From: Rotaria macrura
Taxonomy: Eukaryota > Rotifera > Eurotatoria > Philodinida > Philodinidae
Assembly: GCA_900239685.1 (NCBI GenBank)
Contig: OENT01000065.1
Location: forward strand, 186,001-250,000
DNA length: 64,000 bases
Direction of reading: 5' to 3'
Under the pieces are notes generated by a model. That model was not told where the DNA came from and searched no databases. It saw only the letters and a program-made list of their open reading frames with translations. The position numbers were made by a program, and so were the translations under genes. Shown here piece by piece: positions 12,911 through 24,708 of this stretch (position 1 is its first letter; each line of letters starts with the position of its first letter).

Positions 12911-14258
12911 GCAAGACGACAAACAAAGCTTGAATAATGTTTTTGAAATTCTCCTAGATAAAGTCACGATTCAAATACTTGGGAGATATTTTTTTCCTCC
13001 GAAGTTAAATTTTTTTCAATTGGACATCTACTTATAGTTGATGATTTTTGTCATTCTTCTTGCGGTTCAACACCAAACACCTGTATTATCTTGTGTGTTA
13101 CATAAAATAGACCTGGTATTCATCCTGATACAATGTCCGTATTTAGTGTAGATATACTGAACGCTATTCTTGATTTGATTTGTGTCATTGCATTTTCTCC
13201 CATACATGATTGTTCTCTTTTCCTACTTCATATGAATGTTTGAGCGCGATAGGTTTGCCTAACGACGAGTAATTGAACATTACAATTTGACAAGTAAATT
13301 ATTGCGTTGTAGTCACTATTTAATCTAGATGTCACTTAAATTAATTTGTAATCGAAATGTAGCAAATGTATTCATTCGAAATTCTAAGTTTTTTGTCCAA
13401 TGAGATCATTGTTTTAGTTTTGATATAGGTCATTGAAGGATACAAATATATTCATTCATCAAAATATGATTCTGATAAGTTATTTTTGCAAATTAAAATA
13501 TTGTACTATAAATGATCCCATTTATAGTACAATATTCATATACTTGTTATGTTGATTAAGAGTCATTGAATTGGACGAGAAAACATGCATGATAACTGAA
13601 CAGATAGATACAGAGAGAAAAGAAAATCATGTGCCTATAAACTTTAGTTCACGTTTTTTTTTTCTTCGCTGATAAGGAAGGAGAAAAAAAACCTAGGATC
13701 ATATCATATTCCATCGAGCGGTGATTCACGAGAGGTTTCAGTCAGACAAAATCAATAACATATCAGAAAAATATATTTTCTTTTTTTCAGAGTATCATGA
13801 TTATATTTCATCCATGATATGTGCCCCTATTAATATCAACAATTATGAAATTCGTTTCAACTATGAATGTGGTCATGTGTATAAACATAAATAAATACAC
13901 GTCATAGTTTATGTTAGACAAATAAACAATTTATGATAAAGAAACTTGTCCCATCGCTCTTTTATAAAACAATCCATTGTATTGAAAATAAATAAATATT
14001 CAAAGAAGCTTATTATGTATTCATCTGGAGTTATGACAATAATATGAAGATTCCACAATATCAATAGTTATTTCTATTCATCTTAAAAATGAAATTCAGA
14101 ACTAGTATTTCTTTCTTTTTTTAAATATAATATATTTTACTAGATGACCTTGAGAAAAATCTTTCAATATCAAATTATGTAATGTAATATAGACAACATT
14201 AATTGATTTACTTTGATAGAAAGCTCAACATATTCAATAATTTTAGATTAATTTGAAA
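12911..14258. other. Intergenic region upstream of the PQ-loop gene
   Basis: No coding exons are seen. It includes the hairpin at 13497-13536. The last 20 bp before the start codon of the next gene contain a T-rich AG (TTTTAG ending at 14246), which may be a 5' UTR or trans-splice acceptor. Confidence 0.5.
13497..13536. repeat. Perfect 18-bp inverted repeat with 4-base loop
   Basis: The left arm AATATTGTACTATAAATG is followed by ATCC and then the exact reverse complement of the arm. It lies about 720 bp upstream of the SLC66A3-like gene. The stem is short for a miRNA precursor, and I see no partner copy elsewhere in the window. Confidence 0.85.
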
Positions 14259-15267
14259 ATGGTTTTATTAGAACTATTGAGTCTTTCGGTTAATATTCTA
14301 TGTCTTATTCAAAAGTTACCACAAATCATTCGTATTTACAAAACAAAAAATGTTGCAAGTATTTCAGTATCGTCTGTACTACTTGAAGAAACAGCGTAAG
14401 ATAAGAAACAAGATGAAATCTATAGCTTGTCAAATATTATGTCTTATAGTTATACATTGGTTTTAACGTATAATCTTTGGAGAAACTATCCAATATCAGC
14501 CTTTTTTGAATACGTATTTCTATTTGTACAAGGTAAAAATTTTCGTATCGACTGTTATTTTTTTTGTTCGTAAAATTTCTCTTGAATAATAACATTATAG
14601 ATTTACTTCTGCTCTGGGCTTTGTCTAGATATTCAATAAAAGGAAAAGATAAACCGACTAATCAAACAACACCGATCTATGGAATAATAATGTGAATTCA
14701 AAAAAAAAACCTAATAATATTCTTTTAATCAACTACGATAATTTATATTTCTGGTTTCTATTCTTCAGTTTTTGCCTTTATCTAGTCGCAAGTTTATTGA
14801 ATATTATACCTACGCCATGGATGAGTGTTTGCACTGTAAGAAATTTCTATTCTGAATTAAAGAAAAACAATTCCTTGTTTGTCGTTTTTTTGTAACATAT
14901 TTTATTCCGGTAGATGTTTGTTATTCCTATTGGTGCTTCATCAAAAATAATTCAATTGCGAACCATTCTTTCAAATAAAAGTGCTGGTCAAGTCAGTCGA
15001 ACTGGTTGGGCAATTGCATCGTACAGTAATTTCGGTAGGACATATGAAACTTAACTTATCGTGTTGTGTTTCCTTTTGACTATATTCGATTTTTATTTAG
15101 CTCGAATAATTACAAATTTTGTTCAAACAAAAGATATGAGTATGGTGATTAATTTATTAATTAGTTTCATTCTTAATATTTCGATTGTTATTGCCTGTAC
15201 GATTTATGCCAATGATGATTCTGTATCAAAACCCACGGATAGTAAAAGAAAGCAAAAGACAACATAA
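14259..15267 (+). CDS. SLC66A3: PQ-loop repeat membrane protein, SLC66A3 (PQLC3)-like
   Basis: Six exons: 14259-14395, 14450-14532, 14601-14691, 14769-14835, 14914-15034 and 15101-15267. All introns are 53-78 bp, phases close exactly, and the product is 221 residues (human about 202). The family is small seven-helix proteins of the SLC66/PQ-loop group; the transported substrate of SLC66A3 is not established. The first PQ motif is at residues 18-22 (QKLPQI). Exon 2 matches the family's PISAFFEYVFLFVQD segment, running into the next helix DLLLLWA. The second repeat in exon 5 reads PIGASSKIIQLRTILSNKSA. Exon 6 opens ARIITNFVQTKDMSM, which parallels the family's ATRIIT..TTND segment. The Lys/Arg-rich tail is cytosolic in character. 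The ATG chosen is the first in frame and sits 13 nt after a T-rich AG. The gene is convergent with the EF-hand gene, with 81 bp between stop codons. Confidence 0.85.
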
Positions 15268-15330
15268 AGACAATACACATTGAAACGAAAAAACAACATT
15301 TATGCTTATTTGTGATGAGTTTTATCATAA

Positions 15331-15336
15331 AATAAA
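15331..15336 (+). terminator. Polyadenylation signal AATAAA of the SLC66A3-like gene
   Basis: AATAAA lies 64 nt after the stop codon, in the 81-bp gap before the convergent EF-hand gene, so the two 3' UTRs must be very short or overlap. Confidence 0.6.
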
Positions 15337-15348
15337 TGACAAGAACTA

Positions 15349-16117
15349 TCAGAGAAAACACAAACAACAGTTTGATACGTGATTTGGATCATCCGATTTT
15401 AAATATTCAAAAAATAATTGTTTAGCTTTGTCTTCTTCAAGTTTATCATATTTGGTAATTTGATGGAAAGAATTTTCCGCTGTTTTTTCATCTACACCAA
15501 AAAATTGACAAGTTTTAATCCATTCATCGATGGCAATGTATCCATCATGATTAAGATCAAGCATATTAAAAGTTGTATTTATACGTTGAGATATATGCTC
15601 TAAAATTTCCGGATGCGTATCAGGTTTACGTAATTCATTAGCGAGATTTTCATGGAAATGAAGCCATTCTTCTGCAAATAAGTATATTTTCTTTTTTTCG
15701 AAATAATAAGAAATAAATTATTCTGAAACAAATCTCACCTAACGATACTTTTCCATCTAGATTAGCATCAGCTTTCATGATTTCTTGACAAAGAGTTTTT
15801 CTTGCATTTGCATAATCTTCACGTCGTTTTACATCATCTTGTCCGACAAGTGTTGAAAGTTTATCGGCAAGAATTTCGAAATCAACTGGCGTTATTGAAC
15901 CATCTTTATCGATATCTAAATAGGAGAAACATATTCAACAGTTAACTGGAATAATATTGACATAATTTATTGAACGACGACTACCGTAGAGATAGAAAAG
16001 ATGTTTCATTTTTTCATTCCAAAATTTTTTCGATTCGTCTGTCTGTATATAATTAATAAATAAAAGCAATATTTGTGATAAATGAATTTAATCAATAAGA
16101 AAACGATTATTTACCAT
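15349..16117 (-). CDS. Sarcoplasmic-type calcium-binding EF-hand protein
   Basis: Four coding exons on the minus strand: 16117-16115 (only the ATG), 16042-15985, 15915-15739 and 15671-15349. Phases close and the product is 186 residues, the usual size of invertebrate sarcoplasmic calcium-binding proteins and calexcitins. The N-terminus MTDESKKFWNEKMKHLFYLYD is typical of that family. EF loop 1 starts at residue 21 (DIDKDGSITPVD), loop 2 at residue 70 (DANLDGKVSLEE) and loop 3 at residue 118 (DLNHDGYIAIDE). All three have acidic or Asn ligands at positions 1, 3 and 5 and Gly at position 6. The fourth site around residues 150-170 has no usable loop (KYDKLEEDKA), as in many family members. The role is cytosolic calcium buffering or sensing. 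The Cys-rich end (SNCCLCFL) is unusual but is not a CaaX box. Confidence 0.88.
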
Positions 16118-16969
16118 TTGTTTTGTTGTTCAAACAGAGACTACAAACTGAAATATTCGATGTGGTTTAACGTTGTTGTAACTATGTAGTCTAATGTGTA
16201 GAAATAGAGACTCTTTTTCTTTCTCTCGGGAATCTTCGCTCTATCTCTCAGAATAAATTATATACTCGACGCGCAGAAATGGCGGCGACGTTGTTGCTAC
16301 TTCATTCTGTCCTAGTTCTGGGTCGTTTCCACTTCACACACAAACAATATACTATGGCATCGAAGAAGTATATGCGAATGTGTAGAACAAATAAATATTT
16401 CATCGTTATAAAGACAAATTTCTATCTTGTCTTGTTCTTTTTATACGATAAATTTCAATTAAATAGTATAAAAACTAAGTGATATTTGAGGCACTTCATT
16501 GAAGAACGAATCATTTCTATGATAAAAAAAATCATATTCTTGTTCTTTCATTGACAATAATAGTAGTAATAATAATAATGATAAAAATAGATACTCCATA
16601 ATTGGTAGCAGCAAGCTTATTTAAGAACGAGAAAAAATATATACCATAGTTTTTCATGTCTTTTAGCGATGTAATTCTTTCTAAAAGTTTGCAGCCCAAC
16701 ACGCACGTATAAATATATATATATATTTATATGAATAACGGATAGAACGATTGAAAATCTGATAAAAATTAAGCACATGTACTTTATTACTTTACTTTTA
16801 CTATATATTTTTGATTGACAAGGTCAACGATGTCATAAACTGTCTGGCCATAGTGACAATCAAATCGGAATAAATAGATAAATAACTTTGAATAGGATAT
16901 TATCCACTTTTTTTTGTTACTTTGAAACAAGAAAGAGAGAAAATAACATGCAAAAAAACAAATTTATTT
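16118..16969. other. Intergenic: promoter side of the EF-hand gene, 3' side of the phosphodiesterase gene
   Basis: It contains 5' UTR and promoter sequence for the EF-hand gene and a locally GC-richer patch at 16266-16300. An AT-rich palindromic microsatellite lies near 16709-16732. The poly-A signal of the phosphodiesterase gene is at its left-strand edge. No further exon is seen. Confidence 0.5.
16963..16968 (-). terminator. Polyadenylation signal of the phosphodiesterase gene
   Basis: AATAAA on the minus strand begins only two bases after the TAG stop codon, implying an extremely short 3' UTR. I see no other signal close by on that strand. Confidence 0.45.
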
Positions 16970-19514
16970 CTATTGATAACCGTTACTAGAAAAACATTTC
17001 AAATAGATTCGATAAATGAACAATGAAATAATTATTAAAAATAGAAAAAGACTAATTGCAATACGTCTATAAATTGTTCTATATTCTTTTAATTGTTCTC
17101 TTGTATGATAATTGTTTTCTATCGTATAATTTATAGTTATATTATCATATTGAATATTTTTCTTTTCTAATATTCTTGTACAAGATATAAATTCATCGAA
17201 CTCAAACAATGTCAATGAACATAATGTTTGAATTATTTGATGTTTCCTCAATGTTATTTTTTCCGTGTAATGTTTCGTTACTAGAAATCGCTTTAAATAC
17301 AAAGCATTTGTTCGTATTAAATAAATTAATTGATATAAAGTTTTCGAAGTTAATTCTTGTGGTTGATGATACCATGATGAAAATCTATAAGAGAATTTCC
17401 AATCATCTTTTTGTGTAACTTCAGCTTCAAGTACATTCAATGAGTATTGCTCGTAATCAGTTAAGATAAGTGATTCTCTATTGTATGAATATCGGCGAAT
17501 CGATGGTTGACTTAAATAACCAATTGGACTTATTGATGCATGACTGATGATACCTACTTTCGTATTCAATGATGAATAAACACGAAATACATCTTGATGT
17601 CGATGACCAGTAAAACACATGATTATATTGGATGAATAGGTCTTGATTATAGATAGAAGTTTTTCTTCGTATTTTATCTTATAAAATTTATACAAAAGAT
17701 TCTCATTAATGCCAAAGGGTACATGAGCTAGAAGTAAAATACGATCATTGCGATTGTATGCATCAGTCATTGTTTTATTGAACCACCTAAAAATCAAATA
17801 GATTCCATTGAATGACATATAACATAAAAGATTCGATTCGTTGTATTCGGATTGAATATTATTGTCATTATGAAAAATAATCAATGAATTTGTGAATTTT
17901 TACAATGCTTTAGGAAAATGTAATTATTTGTAATTAAAGATAATTATCGATGGTGATGATGATAACAGTGCCATTAAATGTTTTAAAGAGATTTCCTTTT
18001 TCCACAATCACAATTGATGATTAATTATATCAAATGGTTGATTAGAAAAGAAAATATAAGCTCACTTCATAATCTTATCATTTGTTCTGTTTATATTCAA
18101 ACAAATCTTGAGTTCAAATGCTATTAGGACATTTTCCATTCGCTTCTAATTACTATTGAATGCTAGTAGTTGCTTTTTATATCATTATTATGAAAGCACG
18201 CATATCAAGGGATAATCAGAGAAGAATCTCGAGAAGAAATTAATTTTTGCTATAAGAAAAATAGTAAATCCTCAACAATTCGTCAGCTTTTAAAGACGAT
18301 AATTGGATGATTTCTTGCTGATTAGATCTCAACAACACAACTATGTTGTGCATGCAGGAAATGTAGGAAGGATACAGAAGATACATCCGAATTTGTCAGC
18401 ATGAAATGATTGTTTTTACTTTCGATACGACATTCTTTCAAATAAACAACAACCAAAAACGAAATTCTTAGTCGAACAAAATTTTTTTTGAAAATTCTAA
18501 TGATTTATTAATTCATTTACATACTCAATTTGTTCCATAGCTTCATGAGAATCGAAAAAATCACCGTAATATGGTTGAAACATAGCTGTGTTAAGAACGA
18601 CGAAGCATAACATTCTTCCACGTTTATCTTTTAACGCATGATAACGTCTCGAATAATAACCACCTAGAATGTAGCTGTATAGCAACAACATCGATACTGA
18701 GTAATATTAATCAATCTCTTTTTTTCCTCGTACAATTACCTTTCAAGAATGTTTGAAGACTATCATGATTATCTAATAATAAATGGTACTTTGCTGTTCG
18801 ATAAAATTCTTCGAAACGTGTTGATCGATTTGCCTTCAATAAGACATCATGATTTCCTAAATAGATTATACAAAGTTTCAATCGAATTATATCACTAAAA
18901 TGTAAATTCACCTATAACAGGAATAACAAGTGTATTGGGAAATTTTTTTCTCAATTCCTGAGACAAATTTCCATTGACCGACATAATCGCTTCACCACTG
19001 GTACTTAAATGACTTATTGCATCACTGAAAAGTTATAAAGGTACAATTACAAGAGAAAACAACAAATTGAATGACTACCCAAGCCAAATAATAAAATCAA
19101 CTTTCGGATCAATGTTTTCCGCAGCAGATAATACTGACAATAACAATTCATTTGGCGTATCACAATTAAAATCGCCAAATTTTCGAATAGTTTTGGTCAG
19201 ATTAGTGGATGATGCATTACGACAACGAGTAGACGGATCACCATCCTGTCGATATTTTGTATCGACATGTGAATCAGTGAATACCCAAAAGTGACCTGAT
19301 AAAAATTTGAACAAAATAAAATTTACATGAAAATCTTATTTAAAAATATTCTAAAAAAATTACCCTCGGTGATTTTCTGTGTATCTGTGAGTGGTTTGAA
19401 TTTCACATAGAAAGCAATACAAATGACAAACAGTATCCATATTAATAGTGAATATTTCCTTAACCAAGCTTTGATTATCATGATAATTTTATCATTGAAT
19501 GAGTAAATCATCAT
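16970..19514 (-). CDS. Acid sphingomyelinase-like phosphodiesterase (SMPDL3 type), membrane-anchored
   Basis: Six exons: 19514-19364, 19295-19079, 19024-18912, 18856-18740, 18663-18525 and 17786-16970. Phases close and the product is 517 residues (human SMPDL3A/B about 455). It is a calcineurin-like metallophosphoesterase of the ASM family, which cleaves phosphodiester substrates outside the cell or in lysosomes. Every metal ligand motif is visible: D58/H60 in FTDSHVD, D124 in WLGD, N162/H163 in GNHD, H267 in LLAHVP and H307/H309 in GHRHQD. The start chosen is the first of two tandem ATGs; a hydrophobic segment at residues 22-37 follows as a signal anchor. A second hydrophobic helix at about 488-507 ends the protein, before a 10-residue tail. 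The 738-bp last intron contrasts with the 54-78 bp others and uses a strong GTATGT donor. Upstream in-frame ATGs exist but encode low-quality sequence. Confidence 0.88.
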
Positions 19515-22500
19515 GAATATTTGTTTCTTTCTATATACTAACAGATACAATGGTTTGCATACAAGGTGATTCTTGTCTACATTTAGATTGATCAAATTGC
19601 ATACCTCGTCGTATATTATCAACGTGGCAAAAACATACAGGTTGTTAATCTTCACTCGTTTCTTTTAAAAAAAATCCTTCAATGTCATAGGAAGAAAAAA
19701 GTCACCTGTACTCTTACAGTCACTTTTGTCATGTAACATGGTGAACGCTGCATGCGTGTCGGAGCAACAGAGGACGGTATGCTACGCTTGTGTTTCTTTT
19801 TTACTATAAAAAAGAATTTAATATATATATATATATTTTTTTTCTTTTTCTTTCCCATTCTAAACACAAGGAATCCGTTGAAATTTTGTTTAGAATTCAA
19901 ACCAAAGTTTTCACTGGTTGAAAGAAAAAACTGCCATGAAGATAATTTTTAATATAAACGTGAATTTTGATTGAGTCGATAGAAAATTGTTTCGGATCGA
20001 TTTATTTGATTGCATCGAGCATAACATCAATGGAAACAAACAATAGAAGATTTATGTGATCGTACTCTTTGTATCATGCGACATATGCATAAAAATTACG
20101 AGAACTATTTTGAATTTTTTTCTTGATTTCTATTTGTCGTATAAAATATCTCATATTCATGTTATGAATAGTCATCAATTATTCATTCAATAAAATTAAA
20201 TTAAGAATGTTGGTAGTAGAATAACAAGGAGAAAGAAAACAGTTTGATAATAAATGAATCCTAATCAGTTTTGATTGTATACACTACTCTATGGATATTT
20301 TTAGATATTGAATGATTCAATTTTAAAAAAATTATTTCAACCTACTTTTTGAAAACTTATTTTCTACAATGAAGTAAAAATTGTTATTATCACAATAGAA
20401 ACTAGTTATTAACAGTTTGGATCTATCGAATCGATGTTTATTATTTATGGGATTTCATTATTTGAAGACTAGGCTAACTTTGATGATCTCAAAACTAATT
20501 GAATTGTTTTGTCGATGTCATAACAGTAATGTGATTAGAAGGGATGGACTCCATATGATCAGATTATCCAAGAACAGAACTTTTAAAAAACAGCCTAGAT
20601 GCTATCCATGCATGCATGCATCAGAAACTAATCTTCTCTATGGTATTCGATTAAGTTCGCGCGACTTAATATTATATCGACAAGAACAATAAAATGTTTG
20701 TGTGTTTTTCGATACACATATCAACATATTTGAAATGATAAATCTATTTAATTCATTCTATCATTGAAAATTATAATAATAAGTTAGTCAAATTTAAATT
20801 CTCGATGTCAAATAGAGAACTAATATGTACTTTTCGATCCAGTAAATAGTAATCTTGTATTACAGATAAGAATAATACAAAATACAGATGTGACGTATTT
20901 AATATTTGTTTTTCGTTACATGTCTATTGAAGATCGACATTTATCTTCGTAAATATAACCTTTGAAAAACAAGAATGTTGCTATCATCATTCGTTACTTA
21001 TTAGTGTCTAGAGATCTGTATTGCTTTATGATTCATAAATGTCAAGATCGCAAACTGTAAATGAACATTGATAAAAACAAATTGTTTTCGTAAACGAAAG
21101 AGTAAATATGCATACATGTATATACCTATTTGTAAAACTGTCAGAATGTTTTTTTTTGTAACACATGTGCAATAATAAGAATTACTAAATTACAATAATT
21201 TGTTTCAGCTCGATCATAACAAGCAGTGAGTAAATCAGTATTAAGATTCATTCTTATCTAATTGCACATGATTCTTGTGTATTTATGCAAATTCAAAAAC
21301 AGACGTGATGTACATTTCTAAGATCCAAGTATGAATACGGAATCTTTATACTATTAATAAAAGAAAGTTGCACAAAATACAACAAAACTAGTTTCTATCA
21401 TTATACCGAATGTGTTAAACTATCAATGACACACGTTAAATTAAAATATTAAAAATAGTTTTATTTTATCAGCTAAAACTATTGTTGGCATACGAGCATA
21501 AATGAATTCTATTGTGGAGCTTAGACGACGTTTTCACTACGCCATTAATCATAGACGAATGAAGGAAATTTATTAGAATCATCGATATGAATATAGAATC
21601 TCATGTAGATTTTAATCTTAAATATTCATTCATAGCAGATACAGGAAACATTACTTTTGCGTTTTGTATTCATGGTGGAATTTCAGAACACACTATGTTG
21701 TACTTGCTACATAAAGTATAGTACAATGATTTGTGATCGTGATGAATCAGTAGGAAATTATGCTCAGTATTCGTGATCGATGAAAAGAATTAATAATCAT
21801 CGGATCTTTTCAAAGAAAAATAACCGTTACAATATCATATGATTGATGGCATGCTATAGCAGCAAGAAAAACGGAGAATGCAATATTCGATAAATTGAAT
21901 TTCATTGTAACTTTTACTTTGACATGACATTATTTTCTAAAGTTAATATGAGCGAGAAACTTTTAGTCTTCTACGGTTATAAAAAATAGAACTATGAAAT
22001 ATGGGATCAACAATGCATCTACAGTTCATGTAAGGTGTTTCTTGTGACATGCACGTATATCGGATTTATGAAATCTTTCACTAGCGATGAAATGGTTGAA
22101 TTTGGAAATTATCACATTTCTTTTTTTTTCCTGTTTATCTTATATTCATACTTCATGCGATCCGATGAAACAAATGTGTGATCGTGATAGACATTGTTTT
22201 GTTTTTATTTTCTATGCATAAAAGGACTGATATTTATGACATGTAATCAAGTGCATTAAGATTTGCTTTGACATATCCAAAAAACAAGAGACCTTTAGAT
22301 TGCCAATAACTGATTGCATATTGTCTAGGGTTTAACCACAAATAATCAATAATCTTTTAGGACAAGTGCAAAAACTTTATTATCGGCCTCAATGGTGATT
22401 ACAAGACTCATTTATATTAAGTGTCTCATCACAATAGAAATTGTTCTGTAGCACGAGTTCTGCTCTAATCTACCATTGGTAATACATATCTGTGTCATGT

Positions 22501-23511
22501 CGAAGTCATTGCACATCAATTCTATTGAAAATAATAAGCCAGTGATTGATGATAGCAATAAATGCAGACAAAATTATACTGTTTCTTTTTATTAATGAAA
22601 ATGTATGAAAATAAATAAATAGTTGAAGCATCGCGACGAACCAAGGATTTCAAGAAATACTTTTTTTCTCAATGTTCTTCAAAACAATTTCATTATTGAA
22701 GCAAAGTATTTGTGTATTTCATTAAACAAAAAACACTTTCCATTATGCAGACATACTTGAGAGCAACATCTCTCTATAGTACAATTGATGTTGATTGATT
22801 TGACAGTAAATAAATATGAAAGATCTCAATTGAATTCAAAACTACAATTAGATATTATAAGCGACGGGATAATTTTGTTTTCTATGCTTCCATAACGTCT
22901 TTGATCGTTGTTAGTGAGTAAAATTTATATTGATTTCAATACAATACGACGTAGGACATATCCTCAGGCTTTATTATTTTTAGTTCTGTAGATCTAAGAA
23001 AAGAAATCTATTTAGTTAAATTCATTTCATGTAATTTTCATACTCGAAAAAAAAGCTACTATTTCAAATACACAGGTGAAGACGATTCAATGTCCGTGTT
23101 TAGTCGAGCTTGACCATCATTCAAGCAAAAACGTTGAAAACTTTTCAGAGAAGATCGAACTTTCACACCGAGTTACGTCATTAATTTTCTTAGTTATAGA
23201 TGTAAAATTTCTTCATAAGAGATCTATTCAAAACGCTATCGACCATTCCGTCAATGTCAGCCATTTATAAATTGACAGTATAGTGACACTGTAAAAATCA
23301 ATCAGTTACAAACATATGAATTTCAGCAAACTGAAAAAACCTAATACTTCTAGAAAGGTTTTTATTTTTAATCATAAATAAAAAAAAATCTTTCATCCCT
23401 TTATATATATATATATATAAATATATTAAAAATAATTACAAATATTCATGTCTGTTTACTATGAAATGTTATTGCCAATATATTTTAGTCCTATATTCAT
23501 GAGATAATAAA
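19515..23511. other. Intergenic, no gene recognised
   Basis: The 19690-19800 part, upstream of the phosphodiesterase gene, is less AT-rich than its surroundings and may be promoter. The rest shows no exon series. An AT microsatellite lies at 23401-23420, in the likely 3' flank of the cyclin gene. Confidence 0.5.
23401..23420. repeat. AT microsatellite
   Basis: Simple TA run of about 20 bp just downstream of the cyclin gene. Confidence 0.9.
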
Positions 23512-24510
23512 TTACCAACAAAGACTATGCATAAGAATTCGACGAATACGATCATACGATTTCTAAAATAAAATTGATTCAATGATTTTATTTACAAAAA
23601 TAGAACTTTTATTCAAAATTAAAACATACTTGAAGAAAAATATCTTTCTCCTGTATATAGTCGAACAATTTTTCTGGGACTAATTCCCGACAATTCATCA
23701 TTTCACATGCCATCAATAAACAACTTATTCCTACGAATAAGTCAGATAAATCGATACAGCGAATGTCTAAACATAACAATACATATTACAAGATTATCAC
23801 AGAATATAATCTTACCAGTTGAACAGAAGACAATCAATTCAAAAGTCAATTGTCGAAGTCGATCTCGAATGGAATAATTCGATACATGTGATAATATTGC
23901 TTCAACAACGTTTATCGGTGTTATGAGATCAATATCCCATTCAAGTGTTTCACATATCAAATTTTCATTTATCTAAATTGGAGGACATCATGAGTGAATG
24001 GTAGAAATCAAAACGAAAACAAAATAAATCAGATACTTACTGCTAATGAATTACTATTGAAAAGAATTATGTTAGAATGAGTGAAATGTTCTTCGTGTAA
24101 TTTAGTTGCCAAAGATAAACAAGCGATAAGAATAAAGTCATCGATTTCATTGATACATGTCGATAGAAGATATTTGTGAAGAATAGTATTCGCTCGAATG
24201 AAAATTTCGTTCGATAAATGATTATCGTTGACTAACTATGTATAAAGAAAAAACAAATAATTTATGATCAACATTATAAACGAGACGAGAAAATTATTAC
24301 CTTGAATAATCGCATGGATTGTTGTATTTTAATAGTAGCCAAAATGCAAGATGATGAATGATGATATCGAAGATGTGTGTTAAAAATAATATTTGATTCT
24401 TTTGTAGAGCAATAAGATTGTTGAGCAACTTTGACAACATCATCTTCATCATACTCAAGATCACTACTCGAGTTAAAATCAGAGATACAACAAATTGAAG
24501 TTGATATCAT
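23512..24510 (-). CDS. Divergent D-type cyclin
   Basis: Five exons: 24510-24301, 24235-24041, 23972-23816, 23766-23630 and 23562-23512. Phases close and the product is 249 residues (cyclin D usually about 290). Cyclin D activates CDK4/6 to phosphorylate Rb in G1. The first cyclin fold spans about residues 55-145, with the helix ANTILHKYLLSTCINEIDDF and then LIACLSLATKLHEEH. The D-type hallmark CETLEWDIDLITPINVVE follows (family: LKWDL..VTP.DF). The C-terminal fold includes FELIVFCSTDIRCIDLSDLF (family LCATDVKF). Odd points: the N-terminal Rb-binding motif is only hinted at (SICCISD at residues 5-11 instead of LxCxE), the MRAI/MRKIV signature before the cyclin box is not obvious, and there is no PEST tail. 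The ATG at 24510 is the only in-frame one. Another cyclin class is possible but less likely. Confidence 0.75.
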
Positions 24511-24668
24511 GTCGAACGAATAGAGAAACAGTAGCGTCACACTACTAACTTACATATGCATACATAAATATATATATAGATATGGTCACCCCTTTCCTTC
24601 TTTTTTTTCTGGTGATGATGTGACAACAGTGTAGTCATTCGTGGATTTGTTTTCATTGATCTGTGTCG

Positions 24669-24708
24669 ATGAATATGTATATATATATATAAGGTGGTGA
24701 TCACCACC
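24669..24708. promoter_or_regulatory. TATA-like run next to a 16-bp perfect palindrome, upstream of the cyclin gene
   Basis: A (TA)n run ending at 24692 abuts the palindrome GGTGGTGATCACCACC (24693-24708). This lies about 180 bp upstream of the cyclin start codon. A perfect GC-rich dyad is unexpected in this AT-rich flank and could bind a dimeric factor. Promoter function is inferred from position only. Confidence 0.4.

Noticed and set aside
17787-17884. N-terminal extension of the last phosphodiesterase exon starting MIIFHND
   Set aside because: This is intron sequence. The GTATGT donor at 18524 and the acceptor before 17786 restore the family sequence QIEWFNKT exactly in phase.
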